Assembly (NCBI GenBank): GCA_002083775.1 | Contig: MTEI01000001.1 | Location: 248,001 to 312,000 of the forward strand | Source of the DNA: Rhodoferax ferrireducens | Lineage (GTDB): Bacteria; Pseudomonadota; Gammaproteobacteria; Burkholderiales; Burkholderiaceae_C | Direction of reading: 5' to 3' | DNA length: 64,000 nucleotides | Part shown: one piece after another, positions 19,861 to 29,686 of the stretch | Layout of the letters: each line of letters opens with the position of its first letter | Numbering within the stretch: the stretch's first letter is position 1 | Program-made: the position numbers and the translations under genes | Notes under the pieces: generated by a model | The model's input: only the letters and a program-made list of their open reading frames with translations | Databases searched by the model: none | Told to the model about the DNA's origin: nothing

Positions 19861-19892
19861 ATTATACATACACTCATGAATGTATGTATAGA
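19861..19892. promoter_or_regulatory. Divergent promoter and TetR-family operator of the RND efflux system
   Basis: TATACATACA (19863-19872) and TGTATGTATA (19881-19890) are perfect inverted arms around an inner TCATGA. The 28-bp palindrome has a single mismatched pair. Its symmetry supplies promoter elements to both sides: TATAAT on the minus strand (19861-19866) for the efflux operon and TATAGA on the plus strand (19887-19892) for the regulator, each with a TATACA -35 at 18 bp. A repressor bound here would block both. Confidence 0.75.
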
Positions 19893-19911
19893 GCCCTTGT
19901 CAAGGTCATGT

Positions 19912-20553
19912 ATGGCCCGTAAAACCAAAGAAGATGCCCAAGCCACCCGCCAGCAGTTGCTGCAGGCGGCGGTGCGGGTGTTTGGCAAGAAGGGCGTGTC
20001 GCGCGCTTCCTTGCAAGATATCGCCTTGGCGGCGGGCACCACCCGGGGTGCGATCTACTGGCACTTCAAGAACAAGGCGGATTTGTTCAATGCGATGATG
20101 GACAACGCCCTGCTGCCCATGGAGCAGGCCATGCAGCGCATCGGCCACGACCCGACCCAGGACCCGCTGGCCGAACTGGAGCACGCGCTGCTGCAAACCA
20201 TTCGCGACATCGCCAGCAATGACAGCACGCGCGCGATGTTCGAGATTGCCATCATGAAAGTGGAGTACGTCGACGAGTTGCTGGGTATCAAGGCCCGGCA
20301 TGTTCAGGTTTTTGGCGACGGCACGCGCGAAATCACCCGCAGCCTGCGGGAGGCTGCGGCGCGCCGGGGTATCAGCTTGCCGGTCACGCCAGAGGTGGCG
20401 GCTCACGGCCTGCACGCGCTCATGGCGGGGCTGATCCACTCCTGGATGCTGTCGCCTTCAGCCTTTGATCTGGTGGCGGTATCGCAAAGCGCCATTCGCG
20501 CGCAGTTGGCCGGACTGGGGTTGCATCTGGGCAATCAGGGTTTGAGCGCCTGA
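19912..20553 (+). CDS. TetR/AcrR-family transcriptional regulator of the RND efflux operon
   Basis: A 213-residue repressor. It starts MARKTKEDAQATRQQLLQAA, followed by the TetR helix-turn-helix (LQDIALAAGTTRGAIYWHFKNKADLF). The C-terminal domain matches AcrR/TtgR-type ligand-binding regions. Its position divergent from the adaptor gene, with the palindrome between them, makes it the likely local repressor released by pump substrates. ATG 19912 fits the family start; the upstream in-frame ATG at 19876 sits inside the operator. Confidence 0.92.
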   Translation: MARKTKEDAQATRQQLLQAAVRVFGKKGVSRASLQDIALAAGTTRGAIYWHFKNKADLFNAMMDNALLPMEQAMQRIGHDPTQDPLAELEHALLQTIRDIASNDSTRAMFEIAIMKVEYVDELLGIKARHVQVFGDGTREITRSLREAAARRGISLPVTPEVAAHGLHALMAGLIHSWMLSPSAFDLVAVSQSAIRAQLAGLGLHLGNQGLSA

Positions 20554-20598
20554 GGCGCGAGCCTTTCAGGCCTAGGGCATCGCCTAAACTCGTTGGCT

Positions 20599-21669
20599 AT
20601 GTTCAAAGAAGTCTGTGTTCTGGGGATCGAATCCTCTTGCGATGAAACCGGCGTGGCGCTGGTCGATACCCCCGCGCAGGGCCTGCCGGTATTGCGTGCT
20701 CATGCGCTTTACAGCCAGATCGAGATGCACCAGGCCTATGGCGGCGTGGTGCCTGAGTTGGCCAGCCGTGACCACATTCGCCGGGTGTTGCCGCTGACGC
20801 AGCAGGTGCTGGATGAGGCTGGTCGCACGCTGGCTGATATCGATGTGGTGGCGTTTACCCGTGGCCCGGGGCTGGCAGGCGCGCTGCTGGTGGGCGCCGG
20901 GGTGGCCTGTGCCCTGGCTGCCGCACTGGGTAAACCGGTGCTTGGGGTGCATCATCTCGAAGGGCATCTGCTGTCGCCGTTTTTAAGCCTGGATGCGCCC
21001 GAGTTTCCGTTTGTGGCGCTGCTGGTGTCGGGCGGGCACACGCAGCTGATGCGGGTGGATGGGGTCGGGCGCTATCAAATTCTGGGTGAAACCATTGATG
21101 ACGCGGCGGGCGAGGCGTTTGACAAGTCCGCCAAGCTGCTGGGCCTGGCCTACCCCGGCGGGCAGGCGTTGTCGACACTGGCGGAGCTGGGCGACCCCAA
21201 GGCGTACAAGCTGCCGCGCCCGTTGTTGCACAGTGGCGATCTGGACTTTTCGTTTGCCGGTCTGAAAACGGCGGTGATGGTGCAGGTGGGCAAATGTGCG
21301 CTGGCGCAGGGCTGTACTGCGCCAGACTTGCCGCAGCACACGCTGGCGGATCTGGCGGCGTCCACCCAGGCGGCGATTGTGGAGGTGCTGGTGAAAAAGT
21401 CACTCACGGCACTAAAGCAAACCGGCCTGAAACGGCTGGTGGTGGCCGGCGGTGTGGGTGCCAACCGCCTGCTGCGCGAGCAGCTCAATACAGCGTGTGC
21501 GCGGCTCGCCACCAGGGTGCATTACCCCGAGCTGCATTTGTGCACCGACAACGGCGCGATGATCGCCATGGCCGCCGCCATGCGGCTGCAGTCTGGCCAG
21601 CAGGTGGCCAGCGACAACTATGCGTTTGACGTCAAACCGCGCTGGCCGCTGGATGCCATTGGCAGCTGA
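20599..21669 (+). CDS. tsaD: tRNA N6-adenosine threonylcarbamoyltransferase TsaD
   Basis: A 356-residue protein starting [22 protein letters not shown]. The metal-binding HxxxH is present as HLEGH, with VSGGHTQLM and the C-terminal CTDNGAMIA motif. TsaD transfers threonylcarbamoyl from TC-AMP to A37 of ANN-decoding tRNAs, with TsaB and TsaE. The ATG at 20599 matches the family; a TTG two codons earlier is unlikely. Monocistronic as seen, with an intergenic repeat just past the stop. Confidence 0.96.
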   Translation: MFKEVCVLGIESSCDETGVALVDTPAQGLPVLRAHALYSQIEMHQAYGGVVPELASRDHIRRVLPLTQQVLDEAGRTLADIDVVAFTRGPGLAGALLVGAGVACALAAALGKPVLGVHHLEGHLLSPFLSLDAPEFPFVALLVSGGHTQLMRVDGVGRYQILGETIDDAAGEAFDKSAKLLGLAYPGGQALSTLAELGDPKAYKLPRPLLHSGDLDFSFAGLKTAVMVQVGKCALAQGCTAPDLPQHTLADLAASTQAAIVEVLVKKSLTALKQTGLKRLVVAGGVGANRLLREQLNTACARLATRVHYPELHLCTDNGAMIAMAAAMRLQSGQQVASDNYAFDVKPRWPLDAIGS

Positions 21670-21670
21670 G

Positions 21671-21736
21671 TTTTATATGAAAAATGTGCCTCCAGCCCTT
21701 TATTCATAATGGCTGATAGCTATTTTTTTTGATAGT
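21671..21736 (-). repeat. Dyad repeat, intergenic copy after tsaD
   Basis: On the minus strand: ATAGCTATCAGCC, arms CATTATGAATAAAGGGCTGG, then AGGCAC and an A/T-rich end. It shares the layout of the copies at 15101, 26391, 45818 and 50178. It begins right after the tsaD stop. Confidence 0.75.
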
Positions 21737-21829
21737 CAAGCTGCCAAATCCCGTCCGGTGTGTTCGGTGATCTGAGCAGTTTCTGGTTTTCTGTGGGCGA
21801 ACACTGTAGTCGGGTGACTTGCCCACTGG

Positions 21830-21858
21830 CCAGATCGCCCACAAACTGGGCGATCTGG
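21830..21858. terminator. Perfect 12-bp hairpin between convergent tsaD and hsp20
   Basis: CCAGATCGCCCA (21830-21841) and TGGGCGATCTGG (21847-21858) pair fully around a 5-base loop. No T-run follows on either strand. It may act as a bidirectional 3'-end stabiliser or a Rho-assisted stop rather than a classical terminator. Confidence 0.5.
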
Positions 21859-21873
21859 CGTGTCATTCCAAGA

Positions 21874-22254
21874 TCAGTGAATCACCAGCTCGGTGACCCG
21901 GCTCACCGGCACCACTTTGGCCAGCTTCAAGGTCAGCACACCGTTTTCCAGCTTGGCCTGGCTTTGCCCGGCATCAATGTCTTGCGGTAACTCTGCTGCA
22001 AAGCGGTACTGGCGCGGTGCACCCTCAGCGCTGGACAAGCGCACCACATTGCCCTCAATCCCCACCACCAGCTGTTCGCGGCTCACGCCGGGCACGTCAA
22101 ACGACAGGGTAAATGACTGTTCGTCTTGCTCAAGGGTGGCTGCGCCCTGGCTGCGAGGTGTGCTTGCGGGTTGCGCGAAAGTGGGCAGCGCTCGCGCATT
22201 GGCGGCGTAGAGGTGGCGACGAAAACCAGCGGGGGTAACAGGGGTAAAGAACAT
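21874..22254 (-). CDS. Small heat-shock protein, Hsp20/IbpA family
   Basis: A 126-residue protein with an alpha-crystallin domain (about 40-126): FTLSFDVPGVSREQLVVGIEG, then LPQDIDAGQSQAKLENGVL and LTLKLAK. It is an ATP-independent holdase that binds unfolding proteins. The N-terminal arm is short and the usual C-terminal IxI anchor is not obvious, so oligomer size may be small. AAGGAG lies directly upstream of ATG 22254. Confidence 0.92.
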   Translation of the reverse strand: MFFTPVTPAGFRRHLYAANARALPTFAQPASTPRSQGAATLEQDEQSFTLSFDVPGVSREQLVVGIEGNVVRLSSAEGAPRQYRFAAELPQDIDAGQSQAKLENGVLTLKLAKVVPVSRVTELVIH

Positions 22255-22350
22255 GGTTGAACTCCTTGTAAACTACGCGGCCTTCACAACGAACTTGCCG
22301 CAAGACCCCCAACTTGGCGCTCTGGCGAGGTTTTCAAGAGAAATTTCCTG

Positions 22351-23622
22351 ATGTTTATTCTTGCTTGGCGGGCCTTGAAATCCTTGGCGCTGGCGCTATG
22401 TCTGCCACTTTTGGCTGCCGCACAACCGGCGCCCGCATCGATCAAGATCGCGTTGATTGAGGGCCTGAGCGGCCCGTTTGCCAACACCGGCGAGGCGGTT
22501 TTTCGCAACCTGCTGTGGGCTACCGAGCGGGTCAATGCGACGGGCGGCGTCAAACTCTCAGGCGCAGCCCGTGCACCCCTGCAACTGGCGCGTTTTGACA
22601 GCAAAGGCCAGACCGAAGAAGCGCTGACCATGCTCAAGGCTGCGGTGGACCAGGGTGCGCGCTTCATCACCCAAGGAAATTCGTCAGCGGTGGCCGCAGC
22701 GTTGATCGACGCCGTCAACAAACACAACGAGCGCGAGCCAACCAAGCGGGTGATCTTGCTGAACTACTCGGCGGTGGACCCGATCCTGACCAATGACAAG
22801 TGCAGTTTCTGGCACTTCCGATTTGACGCCCATGCTGACATGCGCATGAGCGCGCTGATGTCGGTGATCAAGGACGATGTGGCCCTGAAAAGCGTCTACC
22901 TCATCGGCCAGGACTACAGTTTTGGCCAGGCGGTAGCGCGTGAGGCCCGCCGCCAGTTGACCGCCTTGCGCCCGGATGTGCACATCGTTGGTGATGAGTT
23001 GCATGCCATCGGGCGGGTCAAAGACTTCATGCCCTATATGACCAAAATCAAGGCCAGTGGTGCCCAAGCGGTCATCACCGGCAACTGGGGCAACGACCTG
23101 ACACTGCTGGTCAAGGCGGCGAAAGACGTGGGCTTTGACGGCAAGTTCTACACTTTTTATGGCAATGCACTGGGTGCGCCCACGGCCATGGGTGACGCCG
23201 GCATCGGCAAAGTGTTGGCGGTGGCCGACTGGCTGCCGAATGTGAGCACGCCGCAAAGTGAAGCCTTTTACCAGTCGTTCCGCCAGCGCTTTCCCAAGCC
23301 TGAAGACGACTATGTGCACATGCGCATGCAACTCATGGTGCAGGCTTTGGTGCAGGCAGTTGAAGCTGCAGGTACTACAGATTCTGTAGCTGTAGCCACA
23401 CAGATGGAAAGGGCTAACGTCACTTTTTATGCACAAAGTGGCAGCATGCGGGCCAGCGACCACCAGTTTCAGCAAACGCTGGTGGTGGGGGTCATGGAGC
23501 GCCAGGGCACACCCGGCGTGAAGTTCGACGTGGAAGGCTCCGGCTATGGCTTTCGGGTGATCAAAACCCTGGCTGCGGCAGACGCCCAGCAGCCCACCAC
23601 TTGCCGCATGCAGCGCCCTTGA
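22351..23622 (+). CDS. Branched-chain amino-acid-type ABC transporter substrate-binding protein (LivK-like)
   Basis: A 423-residue periplasmic protein: signal peptide (about 1-25, [15 protein letters not shown]) then a type I periplasmic binding fold ([38 protein letters not shown]). No permease or ATPase genes are nearby, so it is an orphan receptor; substrate unknown. Residues 345-361 are encoded by a stretch that resembles the genomic dyad repeat, just before a conserved-looking SMRASDHQF block. Confidence 0.85.
   Translation: MFILAWRALKSLALALCLPLLAAAQPAPASIKIALIEGLSGPFANTGEAVFRNLLWATERVNATGGVKLSGAARAPLQLARFDSKGQTEEALTMLKAAVDQGARFITQGNSSAVAAALIDAVNKHNEREPTKRVILLNYSAVDPILTNDKCSFWHFRFDAHADMRMSALMSVIKDDVALKSVYLIGQDYSFGQAVAREARRQLTALRPDVHIVGDELHAIGRVKDFMPYMTKIKASGAQAVITGNWGNDLTLLVKAAKDVGFDGKFYTFYGNALGAPTAMGDAGIGKVLAVADWLPNVSTPQSEAFYQSFRQRFPKPEDDYVHMRMQLMVQALVQAVEAAGTTDSVAVATQMERANVTFYAQSGSMRASDHQFQQTLVVGVMERQGTPGVKFDVEGSGYGFRVIKTLAAADAQQPTTCRMQRP
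23384..23434 (+). repeat. Possible diverged dyad repeat inside the LivK-like gene
   Basis: TGTAGCTGTAGCC, a centre, AAAGGGCTAACGTCAC and TTTTTA keep the order and spacing of the other copies. The arm pairing is poor. It may be coincidence. Confidence 0.35.
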
Positions 23623-23726
23623 GGTACGCAGGGCTCAGGTCAGCAGGGCGGGCCAATCCAACCCGCAGGCGCCGACGGGCGCTGCCGGTTATACTCGCAG
23701 GCTCTGCAGTTTTGGCAGACCAAGCA

Positions 23727-23753
23727 CGTCAGGGGCAGTTCCAGCGCCTGACG
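23727..23753 (+). promoter_or_regulatory. Stem-loop in the rpsO leader
   Basis: CGTCAGG and CCTGACG form a 7-bp stem 26 bp before the rpsO start. A possible -10 TATACT lies at 23690-23695. In other bacteria S15 represses its own mRNA through leader structures, so autoregulation is a reasonable inference. Confidence 0.4.
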
Positions 23754-23779
23754 CAAGTTGTTTATTCACAGGAAAAATC

Positions 23780-24046
23780 ATGATCGCATCCAGCATCAAA
23801 GCCGCTGTCGTCAAAGACAACGCACGCCAAGCCGGTGACACCGGTAGCCCCGAAGTTCAGGTCGCCCTGCTCACAGCGCGCATCAACGAACTCATGCCCC
23901 ACTTCAAAACCCATGCCAAAGACCACCACGGCCGTCGCGGCCTGCTGCGCATGGTGAGCCGCCGCCGCAAGCTGCTGGACTACCTCAAGAGCAAAGACGC
24001 TGACCGTTATGTGGCGCTGATCGCCAAGCTGGGTCTGCGTAAATAA
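23780..24046 (+). CDS. rpsO: 30S ribosomal protein S15
   Basis: An 88-residue protein with the S15 signature ([51 protein letters not shown]). It binds 16S rRNA at the central-domain junction early in 30S assembly. The ATG at 23780 follows AGGAAAAATC. It precedes pnp, the classical rpsO-pnp order, but a strong terminator lies between. Confidence 0.98.
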   Translation: MIASSIKAAVVKDNARQAGDTGSPEVQVALLTARINELMPHFKTHAKDHHGRRGLLRMVSRRRKLLDYLKSKDADRYVALIAKLGLRK

Positions 24047-24067
24047 TCGCCGGGCAAGAATGACGGA

Positions 24068-24101
24068 CGCCTGAGTTAGGTTACTAGCTCAGGCGTTTTT
24101 T
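24068..24101 (+). terminator. Rho-independent terminator between rpsO and pnp
   Basis: CGCCTGAG and CTCAGGCG form a perfect 8-bp stem around a 12-base loop, followed by six T. It lies 22 bp after the rpsO stop. Confidence 0.92.
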
Positions 24102-24136
24102 ACTTCGGAAAGGTCAAAAACGGAGCGAAGCTGTGT

Positions 24137-24182
24137 CATTCCAAAGCCTGGTGCGCACCCTGGTGCGCCAGTTTCTGGAATG
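24137..24182 (+). promoter_or_regulatory. Extended stem-loop in the pnp leader
   Basis: CATTCCA (24137-24143) pairs with TGGAATG (24176-24182), enclosing GCGCACC/GGTGCGC. E. coli pnp has an RNase III-cut leader hairpin through which PNPase represses itself. The equivalent position suggests the same control, which is inferred. Confidence 0.5.
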
Positions 24183-24258
24183 GCATCGTGGCCTGTTTTG
24201 TCTGATCCGGGCTTAGGTGGGGTGGCCTGCACCCCCCGAATTCTCAGGAGATCAAAAA

Positions 24259-26382
24259 ATGACGATGTTCAAAAAAGTTAGCAAGACCTTCCAATGGGGC
24301 CAAAACACAGTCACCATGGAAACCGGCGAAATCGCTCGCCAAGCCAGCGGTGCGGTTATGCTCGACATGGACGGCACCGTGGTGCTGGCCACTGTGGTGG
24401 CCAAGACCGAAGGTAAAGCGGGTCAAGACTTTTTCCCCTTGACCGTGGACTACCTTGAAAAAGCCTACGCCGCCGGCCGCATTCCCGGCAGCTTCTTCAA
24501 GCGCGAAGGCCGCCCCAGCGAGTTCGAAACCCTGACCAGCCGCCTCATCGACCGCCCGATCCGCCCGCTGTTCCCCGAAGGTTTCTTCAATGAAGTGCAC
24601 GTGGTGGTTCACACCCTGTCACTCAATCCTGAAGTCGACGCCGACATTGCCGCCATGATTGCGGTCAGCGCCGCGCTGTCGATCAGCGGTGTGCCGTTCA
24701 GCGGACCCATTGGTGCGGCCCGCGTGGGTTACATCAACGGTGAATATGTGTTGAACCCGGGTCAAACCGCGCGCAAGAACAGCCAGATGGAGTTGGTCGT
24801 GGCCGGTACCGAATCCGCCGTTCTGATGGTGGAAAGTGAAGCTGACCAATTGTCGGAAGAAATTATGCTTGGCGCGGTGGTGTTTGGCCACACGCAAGGT
24901 GCGGTGGCCATCAACGCCATCCATGACCTCGTGCGTGACGCAGGCAAACCGATGTGGGACTGGAAGCCCGCCGCCAAGGACGAGGTACTGATCGCCAAGA
25001 TCGACGCGCTGGCCAAAGACAAACTCATCGCCGCCTACCAGATCCGCAACAAACAAGCCCGCACCCAGGCCTGCCGCAGCGCTTATGCCGAAGTCATGGC
25101 CGCCCTGAAAGCCGAAGGCGTGGCGTTTGACGGCGTGGCCATCGAAGGCCTGCTGTTCGAAATCGAAGCCAAGATCGTGCGCGGCCAGATCCTGGCCGGC
25201 GAGCCACGTATTGACGGCCGCGACACGCGCACCGTGCGCGCCATTGAAATCCGCAACGGCGTGCTGCCGCGTACCCACGGGTCAGCCCTGTTCACCCGCG
25301 GTGAAACCCAGGCGCTGGTGGTGACCACCTTGGGCACCGAGCGCGATGCCCAGCGCATCGACGCCCTCAGCGGTGACTACGAAGACCGCTTCTTGCTGCA
25401 CTACAACATGCCTCCGTTCGCCACCGGCGAAACCGGCCGTGTTGGTACCCCCAAGCGCCGCGAAATCGGCCACGGCCGTCTTGCCAAGCGCGCGCTCGTC
25501 GCTGTGTTGCCGAACAAGGAAGACTTTCCCTACACCATGCGTGTGGTGTCGGAAGTGACCGAATCCAACGGCTCCTCGAGCATGGCTTCGGTCTGCGGTG
25601 GCTGCCTGAGCCTGATGGACGCTGGCGTACCTTTGAAAGCCCACGTGGCCGGTATTGCCATGGGCCTGATCAAGGACGACAACCGCTTTGCCGTGCTGAC
25701 CGACATCCTGGGTGACGAAGATCACCTGGGCGACATGGACTTCAAGGTGGCCGGTACCACCAACGGCATCACCGCGCTGCAGATGGACATCAAGATCCAG
25801 GGCATCACCAAGGAAATCATGCAAGTCGCTTTGGCACAAGCCAAAGAAGCGCGCATGCACATCCTGGGCAAGATGGTTGAAGCCATGGGCGAAGCCAAAA
25901 CCGAAGTCTCCACCTTCGCGCCGCGCCTGTTCACCATGAAGATCAATCCGGAAAAAATCCGCGACGTGATCGGCAAGGGTGGCGCGGTGATCCGTGCGCT
26001 GACCGAAGAAACCGGCACCCAGATCAACATCGACGAAGACGGCACCATCACCATCGCCTCAAGCGACCCGGCCAAGGCCGAAGAAGCCAAACGCCGCATC
26101 GAGCAGATCACCGCCGAAGTTGAAATCGGCAAGGTCTACGAAGGCCCGGTGGTGAAGATTTTGGACTTTGGTGCGCTGATCAACCTGCTGCCCGGCAAAG
26201 ACGGCCTGTTGCACATCAGCCAGATTGCCCACGAGCGTGTCGAAAAAGTCACCGACTACCTGTCGGAAGGCCAGATCGTCAAGGTCAAGGTCATGGAAAC
26301 CGACGAAAAGGGCCGTGTCAAGCTGTCGATGAAAGCCTTGCTGGATCGTCCAGTGCAGGGCGGCAACGACAACCGGGCTTGA
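24259..26382 (+). CDS. pnp: Polyribonucleotide nucleotidyltransferase (PNPase)
   Basis: A 707-residue phosphorolytic 3'-5' exoribonuclease and degradosome component. Two RNase PH domains (the second with the [17 protein letters not shown] and [21 protein letters not shown] active-site blocks) are followed by a KH domain ([20 protein letters not shown], from about 562) and an S1 domain (from about 620, [20 protein letters not shown]). ATG 24259 has AGGAG eight bases upstream; a GTG at 24217 would add 14 non-homologous residues. Confidence 0.97.
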   Translation: MTMFKKVSKTFQWGQNTVTMETGEIARQASGAVMLDMDGTVVLATVVAKTEGKAGQDFFPLTVDYLEKAYAAGRIPGSFFKREGRPSEFETLTSRLIDRPIRPLFPEGFFNEVHVVVHTLSLNPEVDADIAAMIAVSAALSISGVPFSGPIGAARVGYINGEYVLNPGQTARKNSQMELVVAGTESAVLMVESEADQLSEEIMLGAVVFGHTQGAVAINAIHDLVRDAGKPMWDWKPAAKDEVLIAKIDALAKDKLIAAYQIRNKQARTQACRSAYAEVMAALKAEGVAFDGVAIEGLLFEIEAKIVRGQILAGEPRIDGRDTRTVRAIEIRNGVLPRTHGSALFTRGETQALVVTTLGTERDAQRIDALSGDYEDRFLLHYNMPPFATGETGRVGTPKRREIGHGRLAKRALVAVLPNKEDFPYTMRVVSEVTESNGSSSMASVCGGCLSLMDAGVPLKAHVAGIAMGLIKDDNRFAVLTDILGDEDHLGDMDFKVAGTTNGITALQMDIKIQGITKEIMQVALAQAKEARMHILGKMVEAMGEAKTEVSTFAPRLFTMKINPEKIRDVIGKGGAVIRALTEETGTQINIDEDGTITIASSDPAKAEEAKRRIEQITAEVEIGKVYEGPVVKILDFGALINLLPGKDGLLHISQIAHERVEKVTDYLSEGQIVKVKVMETDEKGRVKLSMKALLDRPVQGGNDNRA

Positions 26383-26390
26383 GGACTAGG

Positions 26391-26440
26391 TAAAACGATA
26401 GCTGCCAACCCTTATCCTATAAGGGCTGGAGGCCAAAAAG
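26391..26440 (+). repeat. Dyad repeat upstream of the quinone oxidoreductase gene
   Basis: GATAGCTGCCA, ACCCTTAT, centre, ATAAGGGCT, GGAGGCCAAAAA. The GGAGG in its tail (26428-26432) lies 11 bases before the next ATG, so the repeat may supply the ribosome binding site of that gene. Confidence 0.8.
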
Positions 26441-26443
26441 ACC

Positions 26444-27439
26444 ATGAAAGTCATTGACATCACTGGGTACGGCGGAACTGACGTTTTGCGTCTGGGGGAG
26501 CGGCCTGTACCCGTGCCGGGCGCGGGTGCGTTGCTGATTCGCGTGGCATCCAGTGGTGTCAATCGGCCGGATGTGTTGCAGCGTCTGGGCAACTACCCGG
26601 TGCCGCCCGGTGCCTCAGACATTCTGGGTCTGGAAGTGGCGGGGGTCATTGAGCAGGGCGACGCGGCTGAACTGGCTTCGGCTGGTTTCAAGCTGGGTGA
26701 CCGCGTGTGTGCGTTGGTGGCAGGTGGCGGTTATGCCGAGTTCTGCGTGGCACCCATTGGGCAATGTTTGCCGGTGCCGGAAGGTTTGTCAGACGTTGAA
26801 GCGGCCAGCCTGCCGGAGACGTTTTTCACCGTCTGGAGCAACCTGATGGAGCGTGCGCGCCTGCAGCCTAGTGAGTCCGTGCTGATTCAGGGCGGCTCCA
26901 GTGGCATTGGCGTGACCGCCATCCAATTGGCCAAACACGTTGGCGCAACCGTGTTCGTAACAGCCGGTAGTGATGAAAAGTGTGCTGCGTGCCTTGAACT
27001 GGGTGCAGACCACGCGATCAATTACAAAGCGCATGACTTTCAGGAAGAGTTGATGCGCCTGACCGACGGGCAGGGCGTGGACGTGATTCTGGACATGGTG
27101 GCTGGCAGCTATGTGGCCAAAGAGGTGCAGTGCCTGAAGGAAGATGGCCGCCTGGTCATCATCTCGATTCTGGGGGGAACCCGCAGCGAGTTCAATGCCG
27201 GTCTGGTGTTGCGCAGGCGCCTGACCATCACCGGCTCGACCTTGCGGCCGCGGTCGGTGGCGTTCAAGGCGGCGATCGCCCAGGCATGCCTGAAACATGT
27301 TTGGCCAGCCTTGGCTGCCAAGCGCATCAAGCCCGTGGTTTTTAGCACCTTTGCGGCTGAGCAGGTGGCGCAGGCGCATGCGCTGATGGAATCGAGCCAG
27401 CACGTAGGAAAAATTGTTTTGACTTGGAGCCAATCATGA
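26444..27439 (+). CDS. NAD(P)H quinone oxidoreductase, zinc-independent MDR family (PIG3-like)
   Basis: A 331-residue medium-chain reductase. The N-terminal GroES-like domain has [17 protein letters not shown]. The Rossmann domain has the nucleotide motif [20 protein letters not shown]. The zinc-ligand residues of alcohol dehydrogenases are missing. This pattern fits the TP53I3/PIG3 quinone reductases, which reduce quinones with NADPH. Its stop overlaps the tpiA start (ATGA), so the two are coupled. Confidence 0.88.
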   Translation: MKVIDITGYGGTDVLRLGERPVPVPGAGALLIRVASSGVNRPDVLQRLGNYPVPPGASDILGLEVAGVIEQGDAAELASAGFKLGDRVCALVAGGGYAEFCVAPIGQCLPVPEGLSDVEAASLPETFFTVWSNLMERARLQPSESVLIQGGSSGIGVTAIQLAKHVGATVFVTAGSDEKCAACLELGADHAINYKAHDFQEELMRLTDGQGVDVILDMVAGSYVAKEVQCLKEDGRLVIISILGGTRSEFNAGLVLRRRLTITGSTLRPRSVAFKAAIAQACLKHVWPALAAKRIKPVVFSTFAAEQVAQAHALMESSQHVGKIVLTWSQS

Positions 27440-28179
27440 AGAAAAAACTGATAGCCGGTAACTGGAAGATGAACGGTAGCCTGGCTGCCAATGACAAGCT
27501 TCTCAAAGACATCCTCGCTGGCATGGGCCAGGCCACCTGCCAGGTGGCGGTGGGCGTGCCGGCGGTGTACCTGGCGCAGTGCCAGGCTCTGCTGGCCGGC
27601 AGCGCCATCGATCTGGCCTCGCAAGATATTTCGGCCCAGGAGGGCGGTGCCTACACCGGTGAAATTTCGGGCGCGATGCTCAAAGAGTTCGGCGTGCGTT
27701 ATGCCATCGTCGGCCATTCTGAGCGCCGTCAGTACCATGGTGAGACCGATGACGTGGTGGCGTTGAAGGCGCAGCGCGCTCTGGGCTGTGGTATCACGCC
27801 CATCGTGTGTGTGGGTGAAACCCTGGCCCAGCGTGAAGCCGGTCAAACAGACGAGGTGGTCAAGCGCCAACTGGCGGCGGTGATCCACACCAACGGCCAT
27901 TGCATCAGTGAAGTGGTGGTGGCGTACGAGCCGGTGTGGGCGATTGGCACCGGCAAGACCGCCACGCCAGAGATGGCACAGCAGGTGCACGCCGTGTTGC
28001 GAGCCCAGCTCAAGGCCGCTTCCGAGCATGCTGACCGCATCCCACTGCTGTACGGCGGTAGCATGAACGCCGCCAACGCCGCGTCACTGCTGGCGCAGCC
28101 CGATATTGACGGGGGTTTGATTGGTGGCGCCGCGCTGAAAGCCCAGGACTTTTTAACGATTATTGCTGCCGCCGCTTGA
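27436..28179 (+). CDS. tpiA: Triosephosphate isomerase
   Basis: A 247-residue TIM barrel interconverting dihydroxyacetone phosphate and glyceraldehyde 3-phosphate. Active-site motifs are the N-terminal GNWKMN (Lys), GHSERR (His), [14 protein letters not shown] (Glu plus flexible loop) and LYGGSMN (phosphate). ATG 27436 overlaps the previous stop; a TTG four codons upstream is discarded. The order tpiA-secG-tRNA-Leu-nuo is conserved in many Betaproteobacteria. Confidence 0.97.
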   Translation: MKKKLIAGNWKMNGSLAANDKLLKDILAGMGQATCQVAVGVPAVYLAQCQALLAGSAIDLASQDISAQEGGAYTGEISGAMLKEFGVRYAIVGHSERRQYHGETDDVVALKAQRALGCGITPIVCVGETLAQREAGQTDEVVKRQLAAVIHTNGHCISEVVVAYEPVWAIGTGKTATPEMAQQVHAVLRAQLKAASEHADRIPLLYGGSMNAANAASLLAQPDIDGGLIGGAALKAQDFLTIIAAAA

Positions 28180-28217
28180 GAATCAAGGGTTGGTAGCTAC
28201 TGAATGAGGAGCGAGAC

Positions 28218-28571
28218 ATGAATGTGATGTTGACGATTTTGCTGGCGGTGCAGATGATCTCTGCCATTGTGATGGTCGGGTTGATTCTGGTGCAGCACGG
28301 CAAAGGCGCCGATATGGGTGCGGCCTTTGGCAGCGGTGGTTCCGGTAGCCTGTTTGGTGCCAGCGGCAGTGCCAATTTTCTGTCACGCACGACCGCGGTG
28401 TTGGCCGCCATTTTCTTTGCCAGCACACTGGCGCTGGCCTATTTCGGTTCGGCGCGTTCCGCACCTTCGTCGGGTAGTGTTCTTGAAAACGCAGCGCTGG
28501 TGGCGCCGGTACCGGCTGCCGTTGCTCCTGCTGCAGCTGCGTCTGGCGCAGCACAAATCCCGGCTAAGTGA
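28218..28571 (+). CDS. secG: Protein translocase subunit SecG
   Basis: A 117-residue membrane protein with two spans (about 3-23 and 54-74) and the SecG block VGLILVQHGKGADMGAAFG between them. An Ala/Pro-rich C-terminal tail follows. It assists SecYE during protein export. GAGGAG and ATG 28218 support the start. Confidence 0.95.
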   Translation: MNVMLTILLAVQMISAIVMVGLILVQHGKGADMGAAFGSGGSGSLFGASGSANFLSRTTAVLAAIFFASTLALAYFGSARSAPSSGSVLENAALVAPVPAAVAPAAAASGAAQIPAK

Positions 28572-28689
28572 CCTTGGTCGCAAAAGCCCCTGAACCCTCA
28601 TTTCACTGGGGAATTCAGGGTAAACTCCGGGCTCTCTCACTGAGCGAAAGACAGCACCCAAGAGTGTGTTCGGTGATGTAGTCAAATTG

Positions 28690-28774
28690 GCCGTCGTGGT
28701 GAAATTGGTAGACACGCTATCTTGAGGTGGTAGTGGCGAAAGCTGTGCGAGTTCGAGTCTCGCCGACGGCACCA
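28690..28774 (+). tRNA. tRNA-Leu (anticodon GAG)
   Basis: An 85-nt cloverleaf: acceptor GCCGTCG/CGACGGC plus A and encoded CCA. The D-arm is TGGTGAAATTGGTAGAC. The anticodon stem CTATC/GGTAG has loop TTGAGGT, so the anticodon is GAG. A class II variable arm and the TTCGAGTC T-loop complete it. It reads CUC and CUU leucine codons. The encoded CCA ends 55 bp before nuoA. Confidence 0.96.
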
Positions 28775-28829
28775 GGTAAACAACTTTGGCCCACGCAAGT
28801 GGGCCAATGACACAGGGAACCCAACTTGT

Positions 28830-29192
28830 ATGATGAGCCTTGATCAGTACCTGCCAGTACTCCTGTTTATCCTGATCGGCATTGCCGTTGGTGTACTTCC
28901 CCAGGTGATTGGGTATGTTCTGGGCCCCAATCGCCCCGATGCTGCCAAAAACTCCCCCTACGAATGTGGCTTTGAGGCCTTTGGTGACGCGCGCATGACG
29001 TTTGACGTGCGGTATTACCTGATAGCCATCATGTTTATCCTTTTTGACCTGGAAACAGCGCTGCTGTTCCCCTGGGCTGTGACGCTGCGTGAATTGGGGT
29101 TGTTTGGCTTTTTGATCGGGTTGGAAATTGTGGCTGTCCTGACGATCGGGTTTGTGTACATGTGGCTTAAAGGCGCCCTGGATTGGGAGTAA
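28830..29192 (+). CDS. nuoA: NADH-quinone oxidoreductase subunit A
   Basis: A 120-residue membrane subunit with three spans. The loop between spans 1 and 2 has [25 protein letters not shown], cut here only to note the conserved Cys-Gly-Phe-Glu. It sits at the junction between the peripheral and membrane arms of complex I. First gene of the 14-gene nuo operon; ATG 28830 or 28833. Confidence 0.96.
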   Translation: MMSLDQYLPVLLFILIGIAVGVLPQVIGYVLGPNRPDAAKNSPYECGFEAFGDARMTFDVRYYLIAIMFILFDLETALLFPWAVTLRELGLFGFLIGLEIVAVLTIGFVYMWLKGALDWE

Positions 29193-29196
29193 GTCG

Positions 29197-29676
29197 ATGA
29201 TTGAAGGTGTTCTCAAAGAGGGCTTTGTCACGACGACTTACGATAGTGTCGTGAACTGGGCCAAGACGGGTTCTGTCTGGCCGATGACGTTTGGGCTGGC
29301 CTGCTGTGCGGTCGAGATGATGCATGCGGCAGCGGCCAGATACGATATCAGCCGTTTTGGTGCCGAGGTGTTTCGCCCCAGCCCCCGGCAGTCGGATCTG
29401 ATCATTGTGGCGGGTACCTTGACCAACAAGATGGCGCCCGCCTTTCGCAAGGTGTATGACCAGATGGCTGAACCGCGCTGGGTGATCAGCATGGGTTCTT
29501 GTGCCAACGGCGGTGGCTACTACCATTACAGCTATTCTGTGGTGCGTGGCTGTGACCGCATCGTGCCGGTGGATATTTATGTGCCCGGCTGCCCGCCGAC
29601 CGCTGAGGCGCTGGTATACGGCATCATCCAGTTGCAAAGCAAAATCCGGCGCACCCAGACCATTGCCCGCACGTAA
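29197..29676 (+). CDS. nuoB: NADH-quinone oxidoreductase subunit B
   Basis: A 159-residue subunit carrying cluster N2, the last iron-sulfur centre before quinone. The ligands are visible as the tandem Cys pair in LACCAVEMM, one Cys in [10 protein letters not shown] and one in [14 protein letters not shown] 29197 lies four bases after the nuoA stop. Confidence 0.97.
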   Translation: MIEGVLKEGFVTTTYDSVVNWAKTGSVWPMTFGLACCAVEMMHAAAARYDISRFGAEVFRPSPRQSDLIIVAGTLTNKMAPAFRKVYDQMAEPRWVISMGSCANGGGYYHYSYSVVRGCDRIVPVDIYVPGCPPTAEALVYGIIQLQSKIRRTQTIART

Positions 29677-29686
29677 AAGGAACGTC

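Noticed and set aside
28180-28205. AATCAAGGGTTGGTAGCTAC after tpiA resembles half of the dyad repeat on the minus strand
   Set aside because: Only one arm fits; the second arm would fall in the tpiA coding end and does not match well.
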